Positions 1-7,420 are shown, counted from the first letter of the stretch. The stretch: 11,715 nucleotides of DNA from Polyangiaceae bacterium (GCA_022447485.1 JAKVCH010000057.1:1-11715), one strand, 5' to 3'. Translations and numbers: made by a program. Notes: generated by a model from the sequence alone, not told the origin.

Positions 1-927
1 CTCGCATCTCCGGATGAGGGGGATGATGTTGAAGGGCCGATGATGCGACTAACTCCTCGCGGACGTAGTTGGCTGAGTGAGTCTGGAGCATTTCAGGAGA
101 AAACGGCCGGCAAGTTCATGGACAATCAAACGCTCCGCGTGGGCAGTGATGCTCTCCTCGCCGATATTCTTGAATTGAGTCCTTTGACTGAGGTGGGTAA
201 TGTTGAGGGCGACCTTGATTTGTTGATCACCCCCCGTACGCTAGCGCTGGCGATTGGTACAGGTATCAATCCTTCCGTCTTACGCTCTCGACTCGAGAAG
301 ATAGCCGAACTCCCTGACCCAATTCAGCGTCAATTGGCCCAAGCAAGCACCGTTCTTGGACGAGCTGAATTTGTTTCGAGTGGAGGTTTTCTGTGGATTG
401 ATGATCCAGAGATTCGACGCATGCTTTCCACCCGTCGAGCCACGGCTGATCTCTTTGTGAACCCATCTCCCCCGAGTGGCTTATTGGTCGCTCCTGGAGT
501 CGAGATGGATACGATGGCTCGCCGTTGTCGCACGATGGGGATTGAGATATTAGCAGATGGTGAGGTCTGTTACGCGAGTAGCACGGTAGCGACGCGGCGC
601 AGTCGCAAGAGTGAAGCTCCGGTTCCACCGTCCCAGCCTCCTCGGAGTAGTCGTGCCCCTGCTATGACGGAGAAAGACCCGCCGACCACCCGTCGTCGAG
701 CAAGCTCTGCTCCCAAGTCGAATACAGCAGGAGCTGGAGCAAGCTCCGCGAAAAGTCGCACGACCGCAAAAAAGCCGGCATCCAGCGCTCGACGCGTAGG
801 TGCGACAAAAGCATCCTCAAAGCCTGCGAAACCAGCAAGTCGGAAGACAGAGTCGAAGCCTGCAGCTAAGTCTGGCGTCACGGCGAAAAAGGCACCTCGT
901 TCGCGACGCAACGCTGCGAGCAGCTAG
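1..927 (+). CDS. Helicase-associated (XPB/Ssl2-type C-terminal) domain protein, 3' part, with basic low-complexity tail
   Basis: The frame is open from base 1 and the first ATG (position 40) lies inside what looks like a domain, so the gene most likely begins upstream of the window; 308 codons are visible. The first residues (LTPRGRSWL) resemble the end of the winged-helix part of helicase-associated proteins. Residues about 74-183 then match the general pattern of the XPB/Ssl2 helicase C-terminal-like domain: LLITPRTLALAIGTGI, a helix ending in LPDPIQRQLAQ, a short GRAEFV strand, a WIDDPEIRRML segment, and LLVAPG followed by a helix. No helicase motifs (Walker A, DEAD/DEAH) lie in the visible part. 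From about residue 196 the protein becomes a Lys/Arg/Ala/Ser/Pro tail like histone H1 or AlgP tails, which may bind nucleic acid. The stop at 925-927 falls where an 18-bp repeat begins in another frame, so the end may be a frameshift product. The family call is from remembered patterns, not a search. Confidence 0.6.
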   Translation, partial: LASPDEGDDVEGPMMRLTPRGRSWLSESGAFQEKTAGKFMDNQTLRVGSDALLADILELSPLTEVGNVEGDLDLLITPRTLALAIGTGINPSVLRSRLEKIAELPDPIQRQLAQASTVLGRAEFVSSGGFLWIDDPEIRRMLSTRRATADLFVNPSPPSGLLVAPGVEMDTMARRCRTMGIEILADGEVCYASSTVATRRSRKSEAPVPPSQPPRSSRAPAMTEKDPPTTRRRASSAPKSNTAGAGASSAKSRTTAKKPASSARRVGATKASSKPAKPASRKTESKPAAKSGVTAKKAPRSRRNAASS

Positions 928-979
928 GTCTGGCGTGGCAGCTAGGTCTGGCGTGGCAGCTAAGCCTGGCGCGGCAGCT
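920..979 (+). repeat. 18-bp tandem repeat encoding AA(K/R)(S/P)G(V/A)
   Basis: Units begin at 920, 938 and 956, with a partial fourth at 974. The first two are identical (gcagctaggtctggcgtg) and the third differs at three positions. A related unit sits at 862-879 inside the upstream gene, read there as AAKSGV in frame 1. The copies from 920 on encode the same hexapeptide only in frame 2. Unit length is a multiple of three, so copy-number change would keep whichever frame is in use. Confidence 0.85.
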
Positions 980-1066
980 AAACTTTCACCTCGTTCGTCA
1001 TGCCGAGCGCCGCTGAGTGAGCTGCATCCTTATCGTTGTTCTCGACGACGGCCAGCGCAGCGATGA
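920..1066 (+). other. Out-of-frame continuation of the basic tail (probable frameshifted 3' end)
   Basis: Frame 2 from 920 to the TGA at 1064-1066 encodes 48 residues (AARSGV AARSGV AAKPGA AAKLSPRSS then an Arg-rich end). These resemble the AAKSGVTAKKAPRSRRNAAS end of the upstream gene, which is in frame 1. The 11-base stretch cacctcgttcg occurs at 893-903 and again at 987-997, an offset of 94, which is not a multiple of three. Removing one base near 918-919 would join the two frames into one longer tail. It may be a true mutation, a sequencing error, or a decayed duplicate that is now 3' untranslated. Confidence 0.45.
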
Positions 1067-1077
1067 TTTGCTTTTTT
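1032..1077 (+). terminator. Weak candidate terminator of the upstream plus-strand gene
   Basis: ATCGTTG (1032-1038) can pair with CAGCGAT (1058-1064) with one G-U pair. A run of six T follows at 1072-1077, just before the lysA stop. The loop is long (19 nt) and the T run starts seven bases after the stem, so this is a poor match to a standard intrinsic terminator. A smaller competing stem (CGTTG with CGACG) overlaps it. Confidence 0.25.
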
Positions 1078-1081
1078 AGGC

Positions 1082-2344
1082 TTAGGCCTTCAGTCGCGCC
1101 GCAAGCCAGGAGTCGATGCCCGGGGAGGGCGAATGGTGAACAATTTTACCGTCACGAATAAATACCTCATCAGGTAAGGGTCGGGCATTGTACTCGCTGG
1201 CCATGGTGAAAGCATAGGCGCCAGCGTCTCGAATCACTACGTAGTCTGGATCTTCGCATAGATCGTGATCGCCGAAATCGTCGGTACTTTCACAGACTGG
1301 GCCGACAACGCGAAAGCTTTCCTCTCCTTGTGGTTGCTGGGAGAGCGGTTCGATACGGTGAGGAGCGCCATAAAGAGCAGGACGTAGAAGATCGTTCATT
1401 CCGGCGTCGATCATTGCCCAACGCCGAGCTCCGCTGACTTTCGTTTGAATCACCTGAGCAACGAGGGCACCATAGGGCCCAACGATGCTACGACCTGGTT
1501 CGACGACAAGCTTGAGGTGACCTAAGCCTTCAGTTTTAAGAATACCCAGAGCTTCAGCTGCGAAATGGTGGGGAGGATCCGCTGGACCGTCACCATAATC
1601 AATTCCAAACCCCCCACCGAAGTCGACATACTCCAGTTGATGACCTTCTGCTTGAGCATGCTGGGCGACCTCACAGACAACCTTGGCCGATCGAAGATAT
1701 GATGCGGGGGTCTTCAGCATCGAACCGACGTGAGTCGAGATGCCCACTAGCTGCAAAAATGGGCTCTGCTTTATTTTGGCAAAGGCTGCGTTCCAATCGC
1801 GACGGGAAATACCAAACTTTGCTTTATCGTGACCTGTCGCAATATGGGCGTGAGAGTCAATTTCGACCGAGGGGTTGATTCTGAATGATACCCGCGCGAC
1901 CTGGCTTGTGAGCTCAGCTATTTGGGCTATCCGCTGCAGCTCCTCGACGGACTCAGCCTGGAGGGCTTGAATATCTTTTTCTAAAGCAAGGCGAATTTCA
2001 TCGTCTCGCTTGGCAACACCACTTAAAACGACATCCCGCGATTGAGCGCCACAGGCCAAGGCTAGCTGTAACTCTCCGCCACTGACAGCGTCGACTCCGC
2101 CCCCGGCTTCAATCACTGTTTTGACGATGGAAGCGGCACTATTTGCCTTGATGGCGTAAGCAATGAGATGAGGGGCATCACCAAAGGCTGCCTTAATTTG
2201 TGAAACTCGCTTAAATATTCCACTGAGGTCGTAAAAGTAAGCTGGTGTTGTTATCTGTGGGCTCAACAAACTTTTTAAAGCGCTTCCTCCTAAAAGAGAC
2301 TCGCCATCAGTATTTCTTGAGAATCCGCCGATCTGCTCGCTCAT
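1082..2344 (-). CDS. lysA: Diaminopimelate decarboxylase
   Basis: It converts meso-diaminopimelate to L-lysine plus CO2, the last step of the DAP lysine pathway, as a cytoplasmic PLP enzyme of fold type III (alanine racemase-like barrel with a C-terminal beta domain). Counting from the ATG at 2344, AYAIKANS holds the PLP-binding lysine (K66). HVGS (about 205-208), GGGFG (243-247) and EPGRS (282-286) form the phosphate and substrate site, and CESTD (C351) with the later EYN (Y385) supplies residues that act across the dimer. The length of 420 residues is normal for the family. A TTG nine codons upstream (2371) is in frame, but ATG is preferred because the TTG would leave only 17 bp before the divergent kinase frame. 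No clear Shine-Dalgarno is seen for either start. It stands alone here: no dapF or argH neighbour is visible. The identification is firm. Confidence 0.95.
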   Translation of the reverse strand: MSEQIGGFSRNTDGESLLGGSALKSLLSPQITTPAYFYDLSGIFKRVSQIKAAFGDAPHLIAYAIKANSAASIVKTVIEAGGGVDAVSGGELQLALACGAQSRDVVLSGVAKRDDEIRLALEKDIQALQAESVEELQRIAQIAELTSQVARVSFRINPSVEIDSHAHIATGHDKAKFGISRRDWNAAFAKIKQSPFLQLVGISTHVGSMLKTPASYLRSAKVVCEVAQHAQAEGHQLEYVDFGGGFGIDYGDGPADPPHHFAAEALGILKTEGLGHLKLVVEPGRSIVGPYGALVAQVIQTKVSGARRWAMIDAGMNDLLRPALYGAPHRIEPLSQQPQGEESFRVVGPVCESTDDFGDHDLCEDPDYVVIRDAGAYAFTMASEYNARPLPDEVFIRDGKIVHHSPSPGIDSWLAARLKA

Positions 2345-2430
2345 GGGGGTGCGCTTAGCAGGCTGAAGCAATTTCCGCTATCGTAGAGTTGTCGGCAGCG
2401 TTGCATCGTGGTCCATTGTCTAGAGTGAGC
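2345..2430. promoter_or_regulatory. Short divergent control region between lysA and the kinase gene
   Basis: The two genes are transcribed away from each other. With the longest frames both start at TTG (2371 minus, 2389 plus) and only 17 bp separate them. With lysA at ATG 2344 and the kinase at GTG 2425 or 2431, about 80 bp are available. Both promoters must lie in this stretch or inside the opposite gene. I see no convincing -35/-10 pair or Shine-Dalgarno for either side, so the call rests on geometry alone. Confidence 0.35.
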
Positions 2431-4260
2431 GTGGCTCCAAAAACAGAATTGAACCTACCGAAGTACGAGCTCTTAAAGGAGCTTGGTCATGGCGGCATGG
2501 CGACGGTTTATCTGGCTCGCGATAAACGTTTAGGTCGAGAAGTTGCGCTGAAGGTCATTCACCGTCACCTCCGAGAAAAAGAGGAGGTCCAATCGCGTTT
2601 TTCGAGTGAGGCCTTGGCGGTCGCCAAAGTGAAGCATCCTAATATTGTGGAGGTCTATGATGTTTCAGCTGAGAGCGATCCGGAGCGCTACTTAGTCGTT
2701 GAGTATATTTCTGGCGAGACCCTCAGGGAGGAATTGAATGAATACGGCGCTTTGCCTCCGGAAGTCGCAATTGCGATTGGTTTGAAACTCTGTGCGGCTT
2801 TAGCTCATGCCCATGAGCAAGGCGTGATTCATCGCGATCTGAAGCCAGAAAATGTTCTCGTTTCTTTAAAGAACCTTCATCCGGAGGCTGCGGGTGCCAG
2901 TAGAGAAACTGCCCGCGTGAAGCTCGCTGACTTTGGAATAGCAAAGTTATTAGACGCTCAAGGTGTGACTCACACTGGAGAAGTCCTGGGTTCGCCCGCG
3001 TACATGGCTCCTGAGCAAATAGAGTGTGATGAGATTGACGTTCGTGCCGACGTATTCGCCCTCGGTGTTTTGCTTTATGAGTTGATGTTGGGTCAGGTTC
3101 CGTTCGCCGGAAATAATCCGGCGCAAATTCTTCGGAGAGTTTTAGAAGGCAGCTACACTCCCCCACTCAGGGTTGATGCTCGTATAGGGGCTCGCTACGC
3201 AGGAATTATTGAGAAGTGTCTTCGGCAAGAGCCGGCGGAGCGTTTTTCGTACGTCACGGAATTGAGTCATGAGCTTGAAACGGAGTTAGCCAGGCTTTCT
3301 TCGGAGGAACCCCGGCGAATTATTTCTAATTATTTGCGAGATCGTGATTCCTACCGCCAGGCAAGCCTGTTGGAGATTCCAGGGCGTTTATTGGAACTCG
3401 GAAAAGTGGCTCGCTCCCAGAGAAACCCGCTCAATGCAGCTGATGATTTTAATCGGGCCTTAGCTTATGCCCCCCAGGATGATGATCTCCTGCAGCAGAT
3501 TACGGCCTTATCGCGTGCGAGCCGCTGGCGAGTCTGTGCGAAGTTTGTGTGCTTCGCTACTCCCCTGCTTGGTCTGCTGGTGGGAGCTGTGTTTTGGTTC
3601 TCTGCTCGCACGAGCGAAGGTAATGTTTTTCAGGACGAATTGAGTCAATTGGAATCTGTTGCTTCTGGGCTTGAAGCTGCCTTGGCTGCCGATAAGTCGG
3701 TTTCAGATGAGCAAGCTCCAGCGAAGCTGCCCTTCGCTGAGCCAGAGCGCCCCGCGCGCCCGAGTGCCGCGAATCGCCGTCCTCCTGGTCTTCGACGCGC
3801 AAGAGCCTTGCCCGCGAAAGGGATGCGCCGCGTAAGAACGATTGTGAAAGGGCCTCAAAACGCGACCATGAAGATCGATGGTCGAGAAGTGCCTTGGTTC
3901 CAAGCGCATCAGCTTACCCTAGGCGAGCACTTATTTGAGTTCTTTCCGCCGGACGATGAATGTTGCACTCGGCCAGCTCCCCAGCGTGTCGATGTGGTCG
4001 CGGGGCAAGGAGCGCAATTAGTACGAGGCGTGATCAGTTTTCGTAATGCTGTGCTTCTTTTGAATGCTCCTGCGGGTGCCCGCGCCTCTTGCGGTCTAGC
4101 GGGAATCATTCGACCGGGAAAATCTCGTCAAATTCCCATGGATAGCTCGACTCGACCCATTTCCTGTATGGTGTATCCTGCCCCCGGCTCCGATTTTCAA
4201 CCTCGACGCATTGACGTGACCCTTCATCCTGGACGAACCTTTACTATCAATGGTCGGTGA
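2389..4260 (+). CDS. Membrane-anchored Ser/Thr protein kinase (Hanks/Pkn type) with periplasmic C-terminal domain
   Basis: The N-terminal half is a complete eukaryotic-like kinase domain (about 26-300): glycine loop GHGGMATVY, VALK lysine K55, HRDLKPEN (148-155), DFG (181-183) and APE (207-209) with the following helix. T194 and T196 in the activation loop are candidate autophosphorylation sites. A short insertion (about 161-175) separates the catalytic loop from DFG. Residues about 338-366 look like one TPR-type helix pair. A hydrophobic stretch at about 386-404 is the single membrane span, followed by a Pro/Arg-rich linker. The C-terminal domain (about 483-623) contains VKGPQNATMKIDGREV and LGEHLFEFF, reminiscent of PEGA domains, and four cysteines that could form disulfides outside the membrane. 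The TTG at 2389 is the longest start; GTG at 2425 or 2431, closer to the kinase domain, is equally possible. The target is unknown. It probably signals with the envelope protein encoded 74 bp downstream. Confidence 0.9.
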   Translation: MSAALHRGPLSRVSVAPKTELNLPKYELLKELGHGGMATVYLARDKRLGREVALKVIHRHLREKEEVQSRFSSEALAVAKVKHPNIVEVYDVSAESDPERYLVVEYISGETLREELNEYGALPPEVAIAIGLKLCAALAHAHEQGVIHRDLKPENVLVSLKNLHPEAAGASRETARVKLADFGIAKLLDAQGVTHTGEVLGSPAYMAPEQIECDEIDVRADVFALGVLLYELMLGQVPFAGNNPAQILRRVLEGSYTPPLRVDARIGARYAGIIEKCLRQEPAERFSYVTELSHELETELARLSSEEPRRIISNYLRDRDSYRQASLLEIPGRLLELGKVARSQRNPLNAADDFNRALAYAPQDDDLLQQITALSRASRWRVCAKFVCFATPLLGLLVGAVFWFSARTSEGNVFQDELSQLESVASGLEAALAADKSVSDEQAPAKLPFAEPERPARPSAANRRPPGLRRARALPAKGMRRVRTIVKGPQNATMKIDGREVPWFQAHQLTLGEHLFEFFPPDDECCTRPAPQRVDVVAGQGAQLVRGVISFRNAVLLLNAPAGARASCGLAGIIRPGKSRQIPMDSSTRPISCMVYPAPGSDFQPRRIDVTLHPGRTFTINGR

Positions 4261-4334
4261 ATCTGCCGGGTGATGTTCATATGAATCTGTTCTATTCTTA
4301 TTTCTCTTCATGATTAATCTCGTAGCGAGAGCTG

Positions 4335-5471
4335 ATGCGCTCTAAGAATAGGTATTTGAGTCGGGCACGTTGGAGCGTTGGTGGTAGTTACTTACTGCTG
4401 ACATCGCTGGCCTTTGCCCAAAGTCAAAAGGCGCAGAACCCTTCACCTAGCACTTCTTCGGTCAAGAGTGCTGCGGCGATGAAAGGGGCGAATCATGACC
4501 AGGAGGAAACCAGTTCAAGCCCTGGTCAAAAAGAAAATGAAAGCCAGAATTCCTCCAAGACTGACGAATTGCTGGCTCTAAGTGAGGCTGCCAATCTTGA
4601 TCGGATCAGGGGGTTTTATACTCTGGGCGAATATCAAGCCTGTTCGGAGGCCTTGACCCCTCTCGTTAGCGAGGGATCACCACAAATTTTCGCTGATCCT
4701 GATCTTCTGGAACGGGGTCGCCTCTATCTCGCTACCTGCCTCCTTCTCCAGTCGAAGCGGGAGTCGGCAAGAAGAGCGCTTCGTGCCGCGCTAGATGCGG
4801 ATCCGTTGATGGCTCGGCCTGATGACTTAACTTTTCCTCCTCCCCTGATACGACTTTTTTCTGAGGTGAGGAAAGAAGTAGAAGAGCAAATTTCTAAAAA
4901 GGAAGAAGATGAGCTTGTCCGTTTGCGCTTAGAGCAAGAAAGAGCCAAACGCCTGGAGGAAGAGCGAAGGCGTCGCGAAGTGCGCCTTTACGAACTTGCT
5001 AGTCAGGAGACTGTTGTCGCAGAGGGGTCGCGCTGGATTGCCGCCTTACCATTCGGCGCTGGTCAATTTCAAAATGGTCATCAAGGCTGGGGCTTCTTTT
5101 TTCTTACGGCAGAGGTAGTCACGGGCAGCACAGCTCTTGCGTCCACCATTATTCTTGCCGATCTCAATCAGCAATACATCGATTCAGAGATTGTTGGCGG
5201 AGGGCCACCATTGAATGCGAATGAATTCAATCGTAAGAAGAAGGCCGCATTAACCACTCTCACCGTTGCTACTTGGACCTGGATTGGTGTGACCTTGGCA
5301 GGCATTGCTGACGCTCAGATTCGCTTTCTTCCTGAACGGCATCTAGGCGCTCGAACTCGGCCCTTACCCAAAGACCTACAACCGCCAAAAGATCCTGAGG
5401 AATCGAGAGTGGAACCCCTCGCAGGCTGGTTGCCGGGAGGTGGGTTCGTCGGTCTGCGCGGCGCTTTTTAA
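4335..5471 (+). CDS. Secreted or envelope protein with TPR-like region, coiled coil and two C-terminal hydrophobic segments
   Basis: I do not recognise a named gene. The N-terminus is a typical Sec signal peptide: Arg/Lys-rich start, hydrophobic SYLLLTSLAFA, likely cleavage after AFA at residue 28. A polar Ser/Gln/Lys linker follows (about 30-78). Residues about 80-180 are helical and TPR-like (GEYQACSEALTPL, YLATCLLLQSKRESARRALRAALDADP). Residues about 176-225 form a highly charged coiled coil (EEDELVRLRLEQERAKRLEE). The C-terminal part has FGAGQFQNGHQGWGFFF, a pattern I associate with DUF5683-like small membrane domains, and hydrophobic segments at about 250-275 and 303-325. It lies 74 bp after the kinase gene on the same strand, so co-transcription and a shared envelope role are likely. 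Its TAA overlaps the stop codon of the facing gene. The weak upstream gagag could serve as ribosome site for this ATG. Confidence 0.75.
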   Translation: MRSKNRYLSRARWSVGGSYLLLTSLAFAQSQKAQNPSPSTSSVKSAAAMKGANHDQEETSSSPGQKENESQNSSKTDELLALSEAANLDRIRGFYTLGEYQACSEALTPLVSEGSPQIFADPDLLERGRLYLATCLLLQSKRESARRALRAALDADPLMARPDDLTFPPPLIRLFSEVRKEVEEQISKKEEDELVRLRLEQERAKRLEEERRRREVRLYELASQETVVAEGSRWIAALPFGAGQFQNGHQGWGFFFLTAEVVTGSTALASTIILADLNQQYIDSEIVGGGPPLNANEFNRKKKAALTTLTVATWTWIGVTLAGIADAQIRFLPERHLGARTRPLPKDLQPPKDPEESRVEPLAGWLPGGGFVGLRGAF

Positions 5472-6373
5472 AGAGCCTCTACCTGGACATTACGGCGATC
5501 GGCTGCCGCTTCGGCGGCCTCGATGCTGGCCACGGCGGGACCCTCCATCTTCAGGAGCTCCCGACGTTTTAGCCCAAAGAACCAAAGAAGGAGCCGTGGG
5601 GGCTCGAGTCGAAGATCGGGCTCAGCCAAAAAGACTTTCGCCAATTGCTCTACGTAGGCTCGACTAAGCTCGTAGCGGCCGAGCCGATCGAAGGCTTGGG
5701 CTTTGGGACGACTTGCGAGGGGTAGAAGGGTCAAGCTGAAGAAAAGTAGCCCAAAAATGAAGCGTAGACGTAGAGGTGCGACCTGGACGCGCTCCAGCAC
5801 GTGACGCAAAAAATGAACGTTGAGCGGGATATGAAATGACTCATCTCGGGTCAGTATTTTCAACATATGCCTGGCCGATGGGTATTCTACATTGCGAAGG
5901 GCCATACGGTAGGTTGTTGCTCCGATTGTTTCGAACATGAGATTCGCTAATACAATCGTCTCCATTCTTTCAGCTCGAGCATAAAGCCCGTAGAGCGTTT
6001 TTGTGACTCGTCCCATTGGCAATATCTTTCCGTCTATCGAATGAAGAAAAGATGTAATCAGCTCTCGGTGCCAACCTTCCTCATCGCCATAGAGCCGGAG
6101 CACTTCGCCGAGATCAGGAGACCAGGTACTTACCTCCTCTGCTAGTTCATGAGCTTGCCGGAGACCAGACTCTTCAGCTCGAAAGGCCGCATTGAAGAAC
6201 TTTACCGCAGCATACTGCTCCTTTTCGCCAGAAAATTGAATCGCTGTCGTCGTGTCTACATACTCATCATGCATTTTTTCAGCTCGACGCCGTAGAGTAT
6301 TCAACCACCATGATGTGGGTCGAGTAGTCGCAGATTGCCGCTGGCCCTTGTTCTTGAATGTATGAGTCGACAT
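5468..6373 (-). CDS. Ferritin-like di-iron protein with a predicted membrane segment
   Basis: The sequence carries the four-helix-bundle di-iron ligand pattern. Counting from ATG 6373, these are E68 (FRAEE), E99xxH102 (EGWH, preceded by Asp-Glu), E148 (FETIG) and E178xxH181 (DESFH). The spacings of about 30 residues from each lone Glu to the next ExxH are what the ferritin/rubrerythrin/di-iron oxygenase superfamily shows. After the bundle, about 202-220 (LRFIFGLLFFSLTLLPLAS) is hydrophobic enough to sit in the membrane, and a helical region follows. It could be an oxygenase or hydroxylase acting on a lipid or quinone-like substrate, or an iron or peroxide protein; the sequence alone does not decide. 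A TTG two codons earlier (6379) is possible but ATG is preferred. It follows the methyltransferase gene by 60 bp on the same strand, consistent with a two-gene unit. Confidence 0.75.
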   Translation of the reverse strand: MSTHTFKNKGQRQSATTRPTSWWLNTLRRRAEKMHDEYVDTTTAIQFSGEKEQYAAVKFFNAAFRAEESGLRQAHELAEEVSTWSPDLGEVLRLYGDEEGWHRELITSFLHSIDGKILPMGRVTKTLYGLYARAERMETIVLANLMFETIGATTYRMALRNVEYPSARHMLKILTRDESFHIPLNVHFLRHVLERVQVAPLRLRFIFGLLFFSLTLLPLASRPKAQAFDRLGRYELSRAYVEQLAKVFLAEPDLRLEPPRLLLWFFGLKRRELLKMEGPAVASIEAAEAAADRRNVQVEAL

Positions 6374-6433
6374 GGTCAATCTAGGTAGAGAGTGCGAACG
6401 ATCAAACCGAATGAATCACTCGATAGTCGAGCT

Positions 6434-7201
6434 TCAAGGTCGTTGATGCTTGGTGTAGCGTGCAATATAAAACCCCGCGAATTCTTTGAGCGGCGAATCC
6501 GCTAAGAAGTTTTCAAGCCCATAGACACAGGAGCCGATGAGAGGAGTGTCGACGAGGCGGGCGAAAGGAGTAATGATCCGCACACCTCGGGCGCCGTCAA
6601 AATGACAATCGGCGGGGGTGAGTTCGCGACACTCTTTGGGGCTATCGAAGCGCGTGAAGACATCAGCCTCATTTCTTGTCGTACCGATCTTTCGTGCGGG
6701 CCCCATTTTTCGAAGGAGTCCGCGGAGGCTCTTGGGGTTGTAGAATTCGGCTAGAATTGTGCCTCCCGGGCGAGTGACTCGCGCCATTTCAGACAAGGCC
6801 AGATCGATCTCCGGAATATGGGCTAGAACCTTGAAAGAGCAGGTGACGTCAAAGCTGTTATCTGGGAATGGAAGTCGTGTCGCTGAGCCTTCCACGACAT
6901 CCAGACCTCGCTCTTTGGCCTTTTCGAGCATGCCTGGTGAAAGGTCGATACCCTGGGCGCGGCTTGCGAATTGAGCGATCCGCTGGAGCACGAGACCGGT
7001 ACCGCAGCCGACCTCGAGGACTTCTTTTCCTTTGCCGTAGCGTTCCACGAAACTAGCTTCGAGGTGATCGAGCAGGTCGTGGTAGCCTTTACGTATCTTG
7101 TCCCCGCGGCGTTTCTCATAGCCTTTGGAAAATTCGTCGTAATAGGCTCGACTACGGGTTTCGTCGGCAGCAGCAGGGGAAGGCGCAGAGGGATCGGACA
7201 T
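6434..7201 (-). CDS. Class I SAM-dependent methyltransferase (Methyltransf_11 type)
   Basis: The Rossmann-fold methyltransferase signature is complete: VLEVGCGTG (61-69) is motif I and binds SAM, GIDLS (84-88) carries the acidic residue for the ribose, and GSATRLPFPDNSFDVTCS (about 105-122) covers motifs II/III. RPGGTIL (144-150) follows the next helix. The N-terminal AYYDEFSKGYEKRRGD is the usual lead-in of ubiquinone/menaquinone (UbiE-like) and small-molecule methyltransferases. The C-terminal part (about 155-255) is variable and should set the substrate, which I cannot name. Length is normal for the family. The ATG at 7201 has GGAG only one base upstream, an unusually tight spacing. The gene reads away from rimP and towards the di-iron protein gene, which it may help supply with a methylated substrate (inference). 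Confidence 0.85.
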   Translation of the reverse strand: MSDPSAPSPAAADETRSRAYYDEFSKGYEKRRGDKIRKGYHDLLDHLEASFVERYGKGKEVLEVGCGTGLVLQRIAQFASRAQGIDLSPGMLEKAKERGLDVVEGSATRLPFPDNSFDVTCSFKVLAHIPEIDLALSEMARVTRPGGTILAEFYNPKSLRGLLRKMGPARKIGTTRNEADVFTRFDSPKECRELTPADCHFDGARGVRIITPFARLVDTPLIGSCVYGLENFLADSPLKEFAGFYIARYTKHQRP

Positions 7202-7338
7202 GCTCCATGGCTTAATCGCCTTTTGAGGCGAGGGAAATAACTTCTTTTCGTAGGTTTTCTCAGCCTCGGCATCTTCTTTTGTCCTTGATGAGAACTCTTA
7301 CTTGCACGAAGGCTTATCGTTGGTTAATCTCCCGCCAC

Positions 7339-7393
7339 AATTTGGGTGAATCCACCGGGCGCCCCAGGCGGTCGGTTTTTTTTCACCTAAATT
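7339..7393 (+). terminator. Terminator-like hairpin inside a 12-bp inverted repeat (probable attenuator)
   Basis: AATTTGGGTGAA (7339-7350) pairs with TTCACCTAAATT (7382-7393) over 12 positions, eleven Watson-Crick and one G-U. Inside it, ACCGG...TCGGT (7354-7358 with 7372-7376) and CGCC/GGCG (7360-7363 with 7367-7370) form a GC-rich hairpin with one G-G mismatch and a 3-nt loop. An 8-T run at 7376-7383 follows directly. A competing small stem, GGTG (7345-7348) with CACC (7353-7356), uses the 5' arm of the GC hairpin and could act against it. No plus-strand gene ends just upstream, so the element more likely controls read-through into rimP than terminates a gene. Confidence 0.6.
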
Positions 7394-7420
7394 CCAAATT
7401 CCACTCAGGTTACAAAGTTG

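Noticed and set aside
800..1066. Plus-strand frame 2 of 88 codons as a separate gene
   Set aside because: Its first half lies inside the upstream gene in another frame, and only its last part resembles a protein tail, better explained as a frameshifted continuation.
4276..4285. Palindrome ttcatatgaa after the kinase gene as an operator
   Set aside because: A single 10-bp palindrome with no second copy or visible promoter is expected by chance.
6419..6431. Short hairpin CTCGA-tag-TCGAG between the methyltransferase and di-iron genes
   Set aside because: A 5-bp stem with no T run on the transcribed strand is too weak to call a terminator.
6823..7272. Minus-strand frame of 149 codons overlapping the methyltransferase start
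   Set aside because: It is a shadow of the methyltransferase gene, whose SAM-binding motifs are clear in the other frame.
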